A stretch of 64,000 nt of DNA from Bacteroidota bacterium (GTDB lineage: Bacteria; Bacteroidota; Bacteroidia; Cytophagales; Spirosomataceae): assembly GCA_020161355.1 (NCBI GenBank), contig JAIUOF010000008.1, positions 1 to 64,000 on the forward strand, in the 5' to 3' direction. Below, piece by piece: positions 36,777-45,341 of this stretch; the stretch's first letter is position 1; each line of letters begins with the position of its first letter. The notes below the pieces were generated by a model. It did no database searches, was not told the origin of the DNA, and was given only the letters and a program-made list of their open reading frames with translations. The position numbers and the translations under genes were made by a program.

Positions 36777-36963
36777 AATAAAATCTGTCAGTTTGAGGAA
36801 AGTCGAGAACGTAAAGTTGAAATTCTAAAAATAATAAGACCATAGGTTCATTTTTAGCCCAAATCTACAATTGAACCAAAAACACTATTTTTTGGTCGAA
36901 AATCATAAATGGTTTCTTTGAGTTTATTTACAACTTTGCATTGGAATTTACTCTAAAAGAAAT

Positions 36964-38358
36964 ATGTCAAAAACGTTGTTCGACAAAGTGTGGGATGCCC
37001 ACGTAGTCAAAAAAATTGAAGATGGTCCCGATGTGGTGTTTATCGACCGTCATTTCATTCATGAAGTGACCAGTCCGGTAGCATTTTTGGGTCTCGAAAG
37101 TCGTGGAATCGGTGTAATGTATCCTAACCGTACATTCGCAACTGCTGACCACAACACGCCTACCATCAATCAGCACCTTCCGGTTGAAGATCCTCTTTCG
37201 GCCAATCAGCTGAAAGCTCTCGAAACCAATTCTGCCAAATACGGAATCTCTCATTGGGGTCTTGGCCATGAGAAAAACGGTATTGTTCACGTAGTTGGGC
37301 CGGAAAACGGCATAACCCTTCCCGGAATGACCATCGTGTGTGGTGACTCTCATACTTCAACGCACGGTGCATTTGGAGCCATTGCTTTTGGAATTGGTAC
37401 CTCTGAGGTTGAAATGGTTCTTTCCTCACAGTGTATTATGCAGCCTAAGCCTAAGAAAATGAGGATTACAGTCAATGGGAAACTTGGGAAAGCGGTAACT
37501 CCAAAAGACGTAACACTTTATATTATCTCCCAGATTTCTGCTGCAGGTGCTACAGGGTATTTTGCAGAATATGCTGGTGAGGTTTTCGAAAACATGAGCA
37601 TGGAAGGTCGTATGACAGTTTGTAACATGTCAATCGAAATGGGTGCTCGTGGAGGTATGGTTGCACCAGATGAGACCACATTTGCATATCTAAAAGGTCG
37701 CGAACAGTCTCCAAAAGGAGAAGCCTGGGATAAATTAGTGGATTATTGGAAAACTTTGAAAACTGATGAAGGTGCTCAGTTTGACCTTGAATTAGTATAT
37801 GATGCTGCCAATATAGAGCCACAGATTACCTACGGTACCAATCCAGGTCTGGGAACAGGTATTTCCAAATCAGTACCGAAAGCTTCAGAGGTGATTGATG
37901 GCGAGGCTTCATACAAAAAATCGTTAAACTATATGGGTTTCAATGAGGGCGATAGCCTGATCGGCACCAATGTAGATTATGTATTTTTGGGTAGCTGTAC
38001 CAACGGCCGTATTGAAGATTTCAGAGCATTTGCTTCAGTTGTAAAAGGAAAGAAAAAAGCAGATAATGTAACCGCATGGTTGGTTCCCGGCTCACACATC
38101 GTGGAGGCTCAAATCAAAGAAGAAGGAATTCTGGATATTCTGACAGATGCAGGTTTTGCTTTACGTCAACCGGGCTGCTCAGCATGTCTGGCTATGAATG
38201 ATGATAAAATTCCTGCCGGAAAACTTGCAGTTTCGACTTCAAACCGAAACTTCGAAGGCCGTCAGGGACCTAACAGCCGTACAATGCTGGCATCACCATT
38301 GGTAGCAGCCGCAGCCGCTGTCACTGGTAAAGTCACTGACCCTAGGGAATTGATTTAA
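36964..38358 (+). CDS. leuC: 3-isopropylmalate dehydratase, large subunit
   Basis: The 464-residue subunit catalyses 2- to 3-isopropylmalate isomerisation in leucine synthesis with LeuD. The sites GDSHTSTHGAFG, GSCTNGRIEDF and PGCSACLAMN hold the three cysteines of the 4Fe-4S cluster. Start MSKTLFDKVWD and length are standard. It is the first gene of leuC-leuD-leuA-leuB, all rightward. Confidence 0.97.
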   Translation: MSKTLFDKVWDAHVVKKIEDGPDVVFIDRHFIHEVTSPVAFLGLESRGIGVMYPNRTFATADHNTPTINQHLPVEDPLSANQLKALETNSAKYGISHWGLGHEKNGIVHVVGPENGITLPGMTIVCGDSHTSTHGAFGAIAFGIGTSEVEMVLSSQCIMQPKPKKMRITVNGKLGKAVTPKDVTLYIISQISAAGATGYFAEYAGEVFENMSMEGRMTVCNMSIEMGARGGMVAPDETTFAYLKGREQSPKGEAWDKLVDYWKTLKTDEGAQFDLELVYDAANIEPQITYGTNPGLGTGISKSVPKASEVIDGEASYKKSLNYMGFNEGDSLIGTNVDYVFLGSCTNGRIEDFRAFASVVKGKKKADNVTAWLVPGSHIVEAQIKEEGILDILTDAGFALRQPGCSACLAMNDDKIPAGKLAVSTSNRNFEGRQGPNSRTMLASPLVAAAAAVTGKVTDPRELI

Positions 38359-38498
38359 TTTATTAAATAATTTAACTGAAAAGGCTCAATTTCAACTTGA
38401 TAGGAATTCAGAAGTTTTGTAAACTCTTATTTATGCATTTACATTTTTATTTCTGATACAATTTGTATTTAGCTTTTGCGGTTTTAAAACAAAAAAAT

Positions 38499-39095
38499 AT
38501 GGCATACGATAAATTTACGGTATTGCATTCTTCTTGCGTGCCACTACCACTTGAAAATGTGGACACCGACCAGATCATACCGGCCCGCTTCCTGAAAGCG
38601 ACCAAACGTGAAGGATTTGGCGACAACCTTTTCCGTGACTGGAGATACAATAATGACGACTCTCCCAAAGCTGATTTTGTTTTAAACAATCCTACCTACT
38701 CCGGCAAAATTCTGGTAGCAGGTCGTAACTTTGGCTCTGGTTCAAGCCGCGAACACGCTGCCTGGGCAATTTATGATTATGGATTCCGTTGTGTTATCAG
38801 CTCTTTCTTTGCCGATATCTTCAAAGGTAATGCTTTAAACATAGGTATCCTTCCTGTAACCGTTTCTCCTGAATTTTTGGACAAAATCTTCAAAGCGATT
38901 GAAGCTGACCCCAAAGCTGAAGTAGTGGTAGATTTACCTGCCCAGAAAGTTACTTTAGTCGCAACCGGAGACAGCGAAAGTTTTGATATCAATGGTTATA
39001 AAAAACATAACATGATCAACGGTTTTGATGATATAGACTATCTGCAGTCATTAAAATCGGAAATCGGAGTATTTGAGACAACAAGACCATTTTAA
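38499..39095 (+). CDS. leuD: 3-isopropylmalate dehydratase, small subunit
   Basis: The start MAYDKFTVLH is chosen over an in-frame ATG 12 codons upstream because the usual LeuD start aligns there. The 198-residue protein has LENVDTDQIIPARFLK and the substrate-binding NFGSGSSREHAAWA. It forms the swivelling domain of the isomerase with LeuC. The 140-base gap after leuC holds no obvious signal. Confidence 0.96.
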   Translation: MAYDKFTVLHSSCVPLPLENVDTDQIIPARFLKATKREGFGDNLFRDWRYNNDDSPKADFVLNNPTYSGKILVAGRNFGSGSSREHAAWAIYDYGFRCVISSFFADIFKGNALNIGILPVTVSPEFLDKIFKAIEADPKAEVVVDLPAQKVTLVATGDSESFDINGYKKHNMINGFDDIDYLQSLKSEIGVFETTRPF

Positions 39096-39097
39096 TA

Positions 39098-39150
39098 TAA
39101 GCTATCGGCTTCAGGCAGTCAGCTGATTGCCTTTGGCCTACAGCCGAAAG
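39098..39150. repeat. GC-rich inverted-repeat element in the leuD-leuA gap
   Basis: CGGCT (39106-39110) pairs with AGCCG (39142-39146), and GGCA (39114-39117) with TGCC (39128-39131), forming an imperfect hairpin with CAGCTG in the loop. The words GGCTTCAGGC and GCCGAAAG are shared with the element at 40701-40731 and with the 23S-5S spacer. It lies directly before the leuA start and may affect its translation. Confidence 0.45.
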
Positions 39151-39153
39151 TAT

Positions 39154-40668
39154 ATGAAAAGACACATCGAAATAATGGACACTACACTCCGGGATGGGGA
39201 GCAGACCAGTGGCGTTTCTTTTTCGGCAATCGAAAAACTTACTGCCGCTCAACTTCTTTTGGAAGAAGTAAAAGTGGACCGCCTCGAAGTGGCATCGGCT
39301 CGCGTTTCTGATGGAGAATTTGAAGCCGTAAGGAAAATCACCGACTGGGCAAAATCCAGGGGCTTTTTAGAGAAAATTGAGGTTTTGACATTCGTTGATG
39401 GCGTAGCTTCACTTGACTGGATGGAAAAAGCAGGTGCTGTTGTCATGAATCTTTTAACCAAAGGGTCGCTTAATCACTTGACACATCAGTTAAAAAAGTC
39501 TCCTGAACAACATTTTGCAGAAATCGGAGAAGTAGTCAATAATGCAAAAAAGAGAGGAATCAAGGTAAATATTTATCTTGAAGACTGGAGCAATGGCATG
39601 AGACATTCAGAGGATTATGTCTTCCAGCATCTTGATTATTGCACCAATCTTCCCATCGAACGCATTCTTTTACCTGATACTTTAGGAATATTAACACCTG
39701 AAGAAAGTTTTAATTTTGTAAAGAAAATCGTTGACCGATATCCTGGTATTCATTTTGACTTTCATGCCCACAATGATTATGATTTAAGTGTGGCTAACGT
39801 GATTCAGGCAGTAAAAGCCGGTGCTCATGGTCTTCATTTGACAGTTAATGGCCTGGGAGAAAGAGCAGGAAATGCTCCACTATCAAGCTCAGTAGCGGTT
39901 CTTAAAGATTTTATGCCCGAAGTATCTTTTAATGTTGATGAAAAATCGCTTTATCGAATCAGCAGGGTAATTGAAGGATATGCCGGAGTCAGAATACCTC
40001 CCAATAAACCAATTGTGGGTGAAAGTGTATTTACTCAAACAGCTGGTATACATGCTGACGGTGACAAGAAAAATAATCTTTATGTAAGCCAATTGAGTCC
40101 GGATAGATTTGGTCGGAAAACGCTCTATGCATTGGGGAAATCATCAGGAAAAGCCAATATTGAGCAAAACTTAAAGATGTTGGGTATTGTTCTTCCTGAT
40201 GAAGATTTGAAAAAAGTCACCAACAGGATAATTGCTCTTGGAGACAAAAAAGAATCAGTTACCAGAGAAGACTTGCCCTATATCATCGCTGATGTTTTGA
40301 AAACGCAGCAGGTAGATGAAAAAATTAAAATCCTGAATTATGTACTGACTCATACCAAAGGTCTGAAGCCTTCTGCAAGTGTTCTGGTTGATTTTGAAGG
40401 AGAAATTTTCGAAGAAAACTCATTGGGTGACGGTCAGTATGATGCTTTTATGAATGCTCTGAAAAAAGTATTTAAAAAGAAAAATCGCACTTTGCCTGAT
40501 CTGATAGATTATATGGTTCGCATCCCGCCGGGTGGAAAAACAGACGCATTATGTGAAACTATTATAACCTGGAAAACAGAAAACCGGGAAATGAAAACCC
40601 GAGGTCTTGATTCCGACCAAACAGTTTCAGCCATCGAGGCAACAGTTAAAATGCTGAACCTGATCTGA
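39154..40668 (+). CDS. leuA: 2-isopropylmalate synthase-family protein with regulatory domain
   Basis: Starting at MKRHIEIMDTTLRDGEQ gives 504 residues. The DRE-TIM metallolyase signature MDTTLRDGEQTSG is followed by HFDFHAHNDYD (metal histidines) and NGLGERAGNAPL. The C-terminal ~120 residues (about 380-504, with FEENSLGDGQYDAFMNAL) form the LeuA allosteric dimer domain. Leucine synthesis is indicated by position between leuD and leuB. The N-terminal half differs from classic LeuA and resembles a divergent, citramalate-synthase-like clade, so use of pyruvate instead of 2-ketoisovalerate cannot be excluded. Confidence 0.85.
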   Translation: MKRHIEIMDTTLRDGEQTSGVSFSAIEKLTAAQLLLEEVKVDRLEVASARVSDGEFEAVRKITDWAKSRGFLEKIEVLTFVDGVASLDWMEKAGAVVMNLLTKGSLNHLTHQLKKSPEQHFAEIGEVVNNAKKRGIKVNIYLEDWSNGMRHSEDYVFQHLDYCTNLPIERILLPDTLGILTPEESFNFVKKIVDRYPGIHFDFHAHNDYDLSVANVIQAVKAGAHGLHLTVNGLGERAGNAPLSSSVAVLKDFMPEVSFNVDEKSLYRISRVIEGYAGVRIPPNKPIVGESVFTQTAGIHADGDKKNNLYVSQLSPDRFGRKTLYALGKSSGKANIEQNLKMLGIVLPDEDLKKVTNRIIALGDKKESVTREDLPYIIADVLKTQQVDEKIKILNYVLTHTKGLKPSASVLVDFEGEIFEENSLGDGQYDAFMNALKKVFKKKNRTLPDLIDYMVRIPPGGKTDALCETIITWKTENREMKTRGLDSDQTVSAIEATVKMLNLI

Positions 40669-40700
40669 TTCTCAGCAAAAAATTGAATTTTAAAATAAAA

Positions 40701-40735
40701 AGGCCAGAGGCTTTAAGCCGAAAGCCTAAAGCAAA
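40701..40735. repeat. short inverted repeat in the leuA-leuB gap
   Basis: GGCTTT (40709-40714) and AAAGCC (40721-40726) form a six-pair hairpin with loop AAGCCG, preceded by AGGCCAGA and followed by TAAAGC. It shares GCCGAAAGC with the leuD-leuA element. There is no T-run, so it is not a usual terminator. Confidence 0.45.
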
Positions 40736-40740
40736 AAAAT

Positions 40741-41802
40741 ATGAACTTAAATATCGCAAAATTGGCCGGTGACGGTATCGGCCCGGAAGTAGTAGCACAG
40801 GCAGAAAAAGTATGTAATGCCATTGCAAAAAAATATAATCATACTATCAATTGGACTTCAGCACTTACTGGTGCTGCAGCTATTGATGCAGTAGGTAATC
40901 CATATCCCGACGAAACGCACGAAATCTGTATGAATGCAGATGCAGTACTTTTTGGTGCAATAGGCTTGCCTCGTTTTGATAATGACCCATCCAATCCGGT
41001 TAGACCTGAGCAAGGTTTGTTGGCAATGCGAAAAAAACTTGGTTTATATGCCAATATCCGTCCAACATTGGTATTCCCTTCGCTTTTACACAAATCACCT
41101 CTTAAACAAGAATTGATAGAGAAAGTGGATTTTGTATGTATCAGAGAACTTACTGGAGGTATTTACTTTGGCGACAAAGGTCGTAATGAAACCCGCGACA
41201 AGGCCTGGGATGTATGCGAATATACTCGTGAAGAAGTTGAGCGTATCATTAGATTGGCGTATAGCTATGCTATGGCTCGTAAAAAGAAACTTACCATTGT
41301 CGATAAAGCCAATGTTTTGGAAACTTCAAGACTATGGAGAGAAGTAGGGCAGCAGCTTGAAAAAGAATATCCTGAAGTGAAGACTGAATATCTATTGGTT
41401 GATGCTGCTGCAATGCGTATTATTCAATGGCCTGATGGCTTTGATGTAATGGTTACCGAAAATATGTTCGGTGATATTTTGACTGACGAGGCCTCTGTTA
41501 TTTCTGGCTCAATGGGTTTGATGCCTTCTGCTTCAATCGGGTTGCACACTTCTGTATTTGAACCCATTCATGGTTCATACCCGCAGGCAACCGGTTTGAA
41601 CATAGCCAATCCTATCGGTACAGTACTTTCAGCCGCTATGATGTTTGAGTATGCTTTCAAACTGATGGATGAAGCAAATGAAATTAAAGATGTTGTAAAT
41701 CGTTCTCTGGCTGAAGGCATTGTGACCGAAGATATAGCAGGGAAAGACAAAGCTTACGGCACTTCTGAAGTGGGCGACTGGCTAGCTGCTCAAATCATGT
41801 GA
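40741..41802 (+). CDS. leuB: 3-isopropylmalate dehydrogenase
   Basis: The 353-residue enzyme oxidises and decarboxylates 3-isopropylmalate with NAD. AGDGIGPEVVAQ, GAIGLPRFDNDP, the ANIRP substrate site, TENMFGDILTDEAS and GSMGLMPSAS match the family. Start and length are standard. It is the last gene of the leucine operon and is followed by a strong terminator. Confidence 0.97.
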   Translation: MNLNIAKLAGDGIGPEVVAQAEKVCNAIAKKYNHTINWTSALTGAAAIDAVGNPYPDETHEICMNADAVLFGAIGLPRFDNDPSNPVRPEQGLLAMRKKLGLYANIRPTLVFPSLLHKSPLKQELIEKVDFVCIRELTGGIYFGDKGRNETRDKAWDVCEYTREEVERIIRLAYSYAMARKKKLTIVDKANVLETSRLWREVGQQLEKEYPEVKTEYLLVDAAAMRIIQWPDGFDVMVTENMFGDILTDEASVISGSMGLMPSASIGLHTSVFEPIHGSYPQATGLNIANPIGTVLSAAMMFEYAFKLMDEANEIKDVVNRSLAEGIVTEDIAGKDKAYGTSEVGDWLAAQIM

Positions 41803-41823
41803 AAAATAAACTTTTCTCATAAA

Positions 41824-41858
41824 AAAATGCCGTCTTCAAAAGAGGACGGCATTTTTTT
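41824..41858 (+). terminator. terminator after leuB (bidirectional)
   Basis: AAATGCCGTCTTC and the matching GAGGACGGCATTT (to about 41855) form a long GC-rich stem with a short AAAA loop, bordered by A- and T-runs on both sides. It also serves the converging FKBP gene. Confidence 0.88.
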
Positions 41859-41869
41859 TAAATCAAATA

Positions 41870-42742
41870 TCAATTTCCGTTGATTTTCTGGAGTTCAACG
41901 TCAAAAAGCAAAGGTGAATAGGGAGGAATCCCGGTAGTGCCTTTGGAGCCATACCCCAGGGCAGATGGGATAAGGAGTTTAGCTTTTTCTCCTTTTCTTA
42001 ATTTAACAATACCTGCTTCAAACCCGGCTATGGAAGAATTGGACCCGATCGAAAAACTAAATGGAGTGTTCCCATTATCAAAAGCTACTTCACTTAAAAA
42101 CATCCCTTTGTACTTAATCTGTACCAAATCCCCGGTCTTCACCGTATCGGCAGTTGGGTTTTCAGACAGTTTGATTACCCTTAAGCCCTGATCCGACTTA
42201 TAAGAAACTTTCAGGTTTTTCTTTTTAATATAGCTTTCAATTCTTTCATCCTCTGTCATCAAATCCAAAACTTCAATCTCTGCTACAATGATTTCGTTTT
42301 TGGCTACTCCGGAAGGAGGATTTTCGGCATAAGCTAATTGACTAGGAATAAAGAACTGGCCTTTTTCGCCCTCTTTTAGCAAAAACAAAGAATAAATTAG
42401 TCCCGGAAATACATTACTTAAATAATAATTAACAATCACAGAATCTTTGGCTTCTTTTTGTCCTATCAAAGTGCCATTCAAGGTTTTTAATGAATAAGCA
42501 ATATGAAATTCATAGGCCGATGATGGCAATAAACCAGTGGCATTTGTTTTTAAAACTCTATAATAAATGCCCGATTTATCGTCTTTTGTCAAGGTAATTC
42601 CATTATCTAAACCATACTGCAATATTTTCGTGGATTCTTCCTGATAAAGAGCATCAAGATCTGTTTCCACAAATTTATTCAGACAAGAAGTAAGGCTAAA
42701 AGCTAAAACTGCAATTAATCCAGATATTTTAAGTTTATTCAT
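41870..42742 (-). CDS. FKBP-type peptidyl-prolyl isomerase lipoprotein
   Basis: The 290-residue protein has the lipobox SLTSC followed by LNKFVE. A degenerate FKBP-like region (about 45-160, with FFIPSQLAYAENPPSG) precedes a fuller FKBP domain (about 190-290, with VQIKYKGMFL, FEAGIVKLRKGEKAKLLIPSALGYG). It should sit on the inner or outer membrane facing the periplasm and help proteins fold. A second two-domain FKBP lipoprotein lies 67 bases upstream in the same direction, so they likely arose by duplication. Confidence 0.88.
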   Translation of the reverse strand: MNKLKISGLIAVLAFSLTSCLNKFVETDLDALYQEESTKILQYGLDNGITLTKDDKSGIYYRVLKTNATGLLPSSAYEFHIAYSLKTLNGTLIGQKEAKDSVIVNYYLSNVFPGLIYSLFLLKEGEKGQFFIPSQLAYAENPPSGVAKNEIIVAEIEVLDLMTEDERIESYIKKKNLKVSYKSDQGLRVIKLSENPTADTVKTGDLVQIKYKGMFLSEVAFDNGNTPFSFSIGSNSSIAGFEAGIVKLRKGEKAKLLIPSALGYGSKGTTGIPPYSPLLFDVELQKINGN

Positions 42743-42809
42743 GTTTTATGTTTTTTCTACAATCATTTTCGCTTTTTGAAATAACCGGAACTAAAAAATC
42801 GCCGACTTA

Positions 42810-43652
42810 TTACTTTTGTTTGATATCATTCAAGGTAATCTCGAAAACCAATGGGGTATTTGGTTGAATCGGCCCAACGCCCTGCTCACCATATGCCAAC
42901 ACCGAAGGTATCACAACCGTAGTTTTTCCGCCTTTTTTCATAGTCATCAGGATTTTGTCCCATCCGGCAATAACCCGACCCTCTCCAACTGGAAATTCAA
43001 AAGGGTTTTCAGGAGTTGATTTATCAAATATTTTTCCATTCAAAAACTTACCCACATATTGAACGTTTACGAGGTTACCTACAGTTGGCGTTGCCCCTGT
43101 ACCTACAATATTTTCAACATAATATATTCCATCAGCAGTTTTTAAAGCATTTTTCAGATTTTTAGCTACATAGGCTTCAATTTCTTTTGGTTCATTGTTC
43201 TTTTTATCCAACAAGTCTTTATCAAATTCAGCTCTGGTTTGGATTTTATGCATTTTTACAGTGAACTTCAAATCTGATCCTTTTGCGATTCCGGGGGCAA
43301 GAGGCTGGTTCATTAACTTAAACAAGGAGTCAGAGCTTACCAAAACAGTAGTGCTATCCCCTTCAGCAATATGGTAAAGTGCATTTTCAAAAGATCCTTT
43401 AAACTGTCCCTTTTGCAAAGGCATAATAAAAGATTGACCTTCTTTATAACTATCTTTGATTACTGAGTCTTTGTCAGACTTTATTACCAAATCAAATGTT
43501 AGGATATCACCTTCTTTTCCTACCTTCCCTGATTTGCCTTTTTCATGTATTTGTAATCTGTCACCGTCTTTTGTGGTGGTAACTTTAAACTTATCACATC
43601 CCCAAATGGCTACGGTTGCTACCAAAACCATTATACTAGTTTTTAATTTCAT
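42810..43652 (-). CDS. FKBP-type peptidyl-prolyl isomerase lipoprotein
   Basis: The 280-residue protein has the lipobox VAIWGC. A degenerate FKBP-like half (about 45-155, with GDILTFDLVIKSD and MPLQKGQFKGSFENAL) is followed by a canonical domain (about 180-280): VNVQYVGKFLNGKIFDKS, GRVIAGWDKILMTMKKGGKTTVVIPSVLAYGEQG. It probably acts in the periplasm. It is the upstream member of the FKBP pair. The spacing suggests one transcript for both. Confidence 0.9.
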   Translation of the reverse strand: MKLKTSIMVLVATVAIWGCDKFKVTTTKDGDRLQIHEKGKSGKVGKEGDILTFDLVIKSDKDSVIKDSYKEGQSFIMPLQKGQFKGSFENALYHIAEGDSTTVLVSSDSLFKLMNQPLAPGIAKGSDLKFTVKMHKIQTRAEFDKDLLDKKNNEPKEIEAYVAKNLKNALKTADGIYYVENIVGTGATPTVGNLVNVQYVGKFLNGKIFDKSTPENPFEFPVGEGRVIAGWDKILMTMKKGGKTTVVIPSVLAYGEQGVGPIQPNTPLVFEITLNDIKQK

Positions 43653-43681
43653 TACGATTTTATATTAAGATTAGAAAAAAA

Positions 43682-44728
43682 TTATTTTGGTTGTAAGGCC
43701 AACGTTTTTTTGTAAAACGGCAGCAAATTTACGAATTTCTCGACAGTTTGTTCTAAAGAAAGATAGGATTTACCCCCGGCGGCATTTTTGTGCCCACCGC
43801 CTTCAAAATAATCCCGGGCAATATCTGCCACAGAAAAATCATGGATCGATCTGAAAGATATTTTAATCATACCCTCTTTTTCAATAAAAATAGCCGACAT
43901 GACCACCCCTTCAATCTGCAAGCCATAGTTTACAATTCCCTCAGTGTCGCCGGTTTTTGAATCATATTTTTTTAATTCTTTTTCCGAAACAGTTAAAATA
44001 CAAGTTCTGTAGTCTGGTAAATGAGTCATTTTTTTACTCAATACATACCCTAAAAACTGCAGTTTGGTAAATGGGTTGTTATCAAATAGATTTCGGTTTA
44101 TCTCACTTGGATTTACACCTATCTCAAGCAATTCCGCAGCTATCCTATGTACCCCAGGGCTGGTAGAGGGAAACCTGAACGAACCGGTGTCTGTGAGCAA
44201 TCCTGTATAAATACAAGTAGCGGTGTCAAGGTCAATCTTATCTTTATATCCTAAATCAACAATAAGATTATATACAAGTTCTGATGCTGAAGATGCGTGT
44301 TGGTCCCAATAATATAAGTCTCCAAATCTTTCAGGTTGCTCGTGGTGATCAATTACAATTTTTTTTGATTTTGAAGCCAAAACTGCCTCTTTCATATCTT
44401 TCATTCTGGAAACAGAAGAATAATCGAGGCAAAAAACAAGATCAGCATCATTTATTAAACCATCGGCCAGCGTCTTATTTTCCTGGTTATAAACAATCAC
44501 ACTTTCGGCATGTGGCATCCAGGCTATAAAATCAGCATAATCAGTAGGGCTAATGAAAGTAAGGCTTTTAAAATTAAATTTTTTTAAAAAACAAAAAAGT
44601 CCTAGTGTCGAGCCAAAAGCATCTCCATCTGGATTTTGATGGCTTGTAACTACTATGTTGTGAGCATTTTTTAGCCATTCATTAAATTGGCTTAGCTTTT
44701 CATTATCTCGTGTAAAAAAATCGGTCAT
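43682..44728 (-). CDS. DHH/DHHA1 phosphoesterase (NrnA-like)
   Basis: Starting at MTDFFTRDN gives 348 residues; an ATG seven codons earlier is possible. DHH motifs are clear: SHQNPDGDAFGS, CLDYSS, the eponymous IDHHEQP and, in DHHA1, GGGHKNAAGG. NrnA-type enzymes degrade nano-RNA and dephosphorylate pAp, which links them to sulfur assimilation and RNA turnover. The gene diverges from ndk with a 119-base gap. Confidence 0.9.
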   Translation of the reverse strand: MTDFFTRDNEKLSQFNEWLKNAHNIVVTSHQNPDGDAFGSTLGLFCFLKKFNFKSLTFISPTDYADFIAWMPHAESVIVYNQENKTLADGLINDADLVFCLDYSSVSRMKDMKEAVLASKSKKIVIDHHEQPERFGDLYYWDQHASSASELVYNLIVDLGYKDKIDLDTATCIYTGLLTDTGSFRFPSTSPGVHRIAAELLEIGVNPSEINRNLFDNNPFTKLQFLGYVLSKKMTHLPDYRTCILTVSEKELKKYDSKTGDTEGIVNYGLQIEGVVMSAIFIEKEGMIKISFRSIHDFSVADIARDYFEGGGHKNAAGGKSYLSLEQTVEKFVNLLPFYKKTLALQPK

Positions 44729-44821
44729 ATATCTAAAAATGACCTGCAAGTTACAAAGTACTATTGGTTTATCAGAATATTAAGCCATTTTTAAAAATCT
44801 TTCCGTAAAGGAAAATTCTAT

Positions 44822-44829
44822 TAATTTTG
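44822..44829 (+). promoter_or_regulatory. predicted -7 box of ndk
   Basis: TAATTTTG matches TAnnTTTG, 18 bases before the ndk ATG. The bases from the box to the start resemble those before nadC (60571-60592). No clear -33 box was found. Confidence 0.4.
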
Positions 44830-44847
44830 TCAAAAAAATAATAATTA

Positions 44848-45267
44848 ATGTCGAATAACAGAACATATTCAATGGTAAAACCTCATGCTGTGGCCGATGG
44901 TCACATCGGAGGTATATTAAAGATGATAGAAGAAGCAGGTTTCAGGATTGTGGCTTTAAAAAAAACCAGGCTTAACCCTGAACAAGCGGGAAAGTTTTAC
45001 GCTGTTCATGAAGGCAGACCCTTTTACGAACATCTATGTCAAATGATGTCTGAAGGACCAATCGTGGCCATGATTTTGGAAAAAGATAATGCAGTTGCTG
45101 ATTTTAGAGCTTTAATTGGATCCACAGACCCTGCAGAAGCTGCTGACGGCACAATCAGGAAAGCTTTTGCTAAATCAAAAAGTGAAAATGCCGTTCATGG
45201 TTCTGATTCTGATGAAAACGCTGCTATTGAAAGTTCTTTTTTCTTTAGTGAGACAGAAAGGTTTTAA
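44848..45267 (+). CDS. ndk: nucleoside diphosphate kinase
   Basis: The 139-residue enzyme keeps nucleoside triphosphates balanced by transferring the gamma-phosphate through an active-site histidine, H117 in NAVHGSDS. YSMVKPHAVADGHIG, KKTRL, FYAVHEGRPFYEHL and the RALIGSTDP loop are standard. Normal length. It is a single gene followed by its own terminator. Confidence 0.97.
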   Translation: MSNNRTYSMVKPHAVADGHIGGILKMIEEAGFRIVALKKTRLNPEQAGKFYAVHEGRPFYEHLCQMMSEGPIVAMILEKDNAVADFRALIGSTDPAEAADGTIRKAFAKSKSENAVHGSDSDENAAIESSFFFSETERF

Positions 45268-45284
45268 ATCTTATAATTTTTAAT

Positions 45285-45325
45285 AAAGAAGCATCCTGAC
45301 TACTTTGGATGCTTTCTTTTTTTTT
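45285..45325 (+). terminator. terminator after ndk
   Basis: AAAGAAGCATCC (45285-45296) pairs with GGATGCTTTCTTT (45307-45319) with one bulge, followed by a run of T. It lies 17 bases after the stop and just ahead of the next gene's start. Confidence 0.8.
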
Positions 45326-45341
45326 ATTCAAATTATTATCA

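Noticed and set aside
36845..36894. Two inverted repeats before leuC (GGTTCA/TGAACC and CCAAAAA/TTTTTGG), considered as a leucine attenuator or T-box
   Set aside because: No leader peptide with leucine codons, no T-box consensus and no T-run after a stable stem. The repeats are AT-rich and weak.
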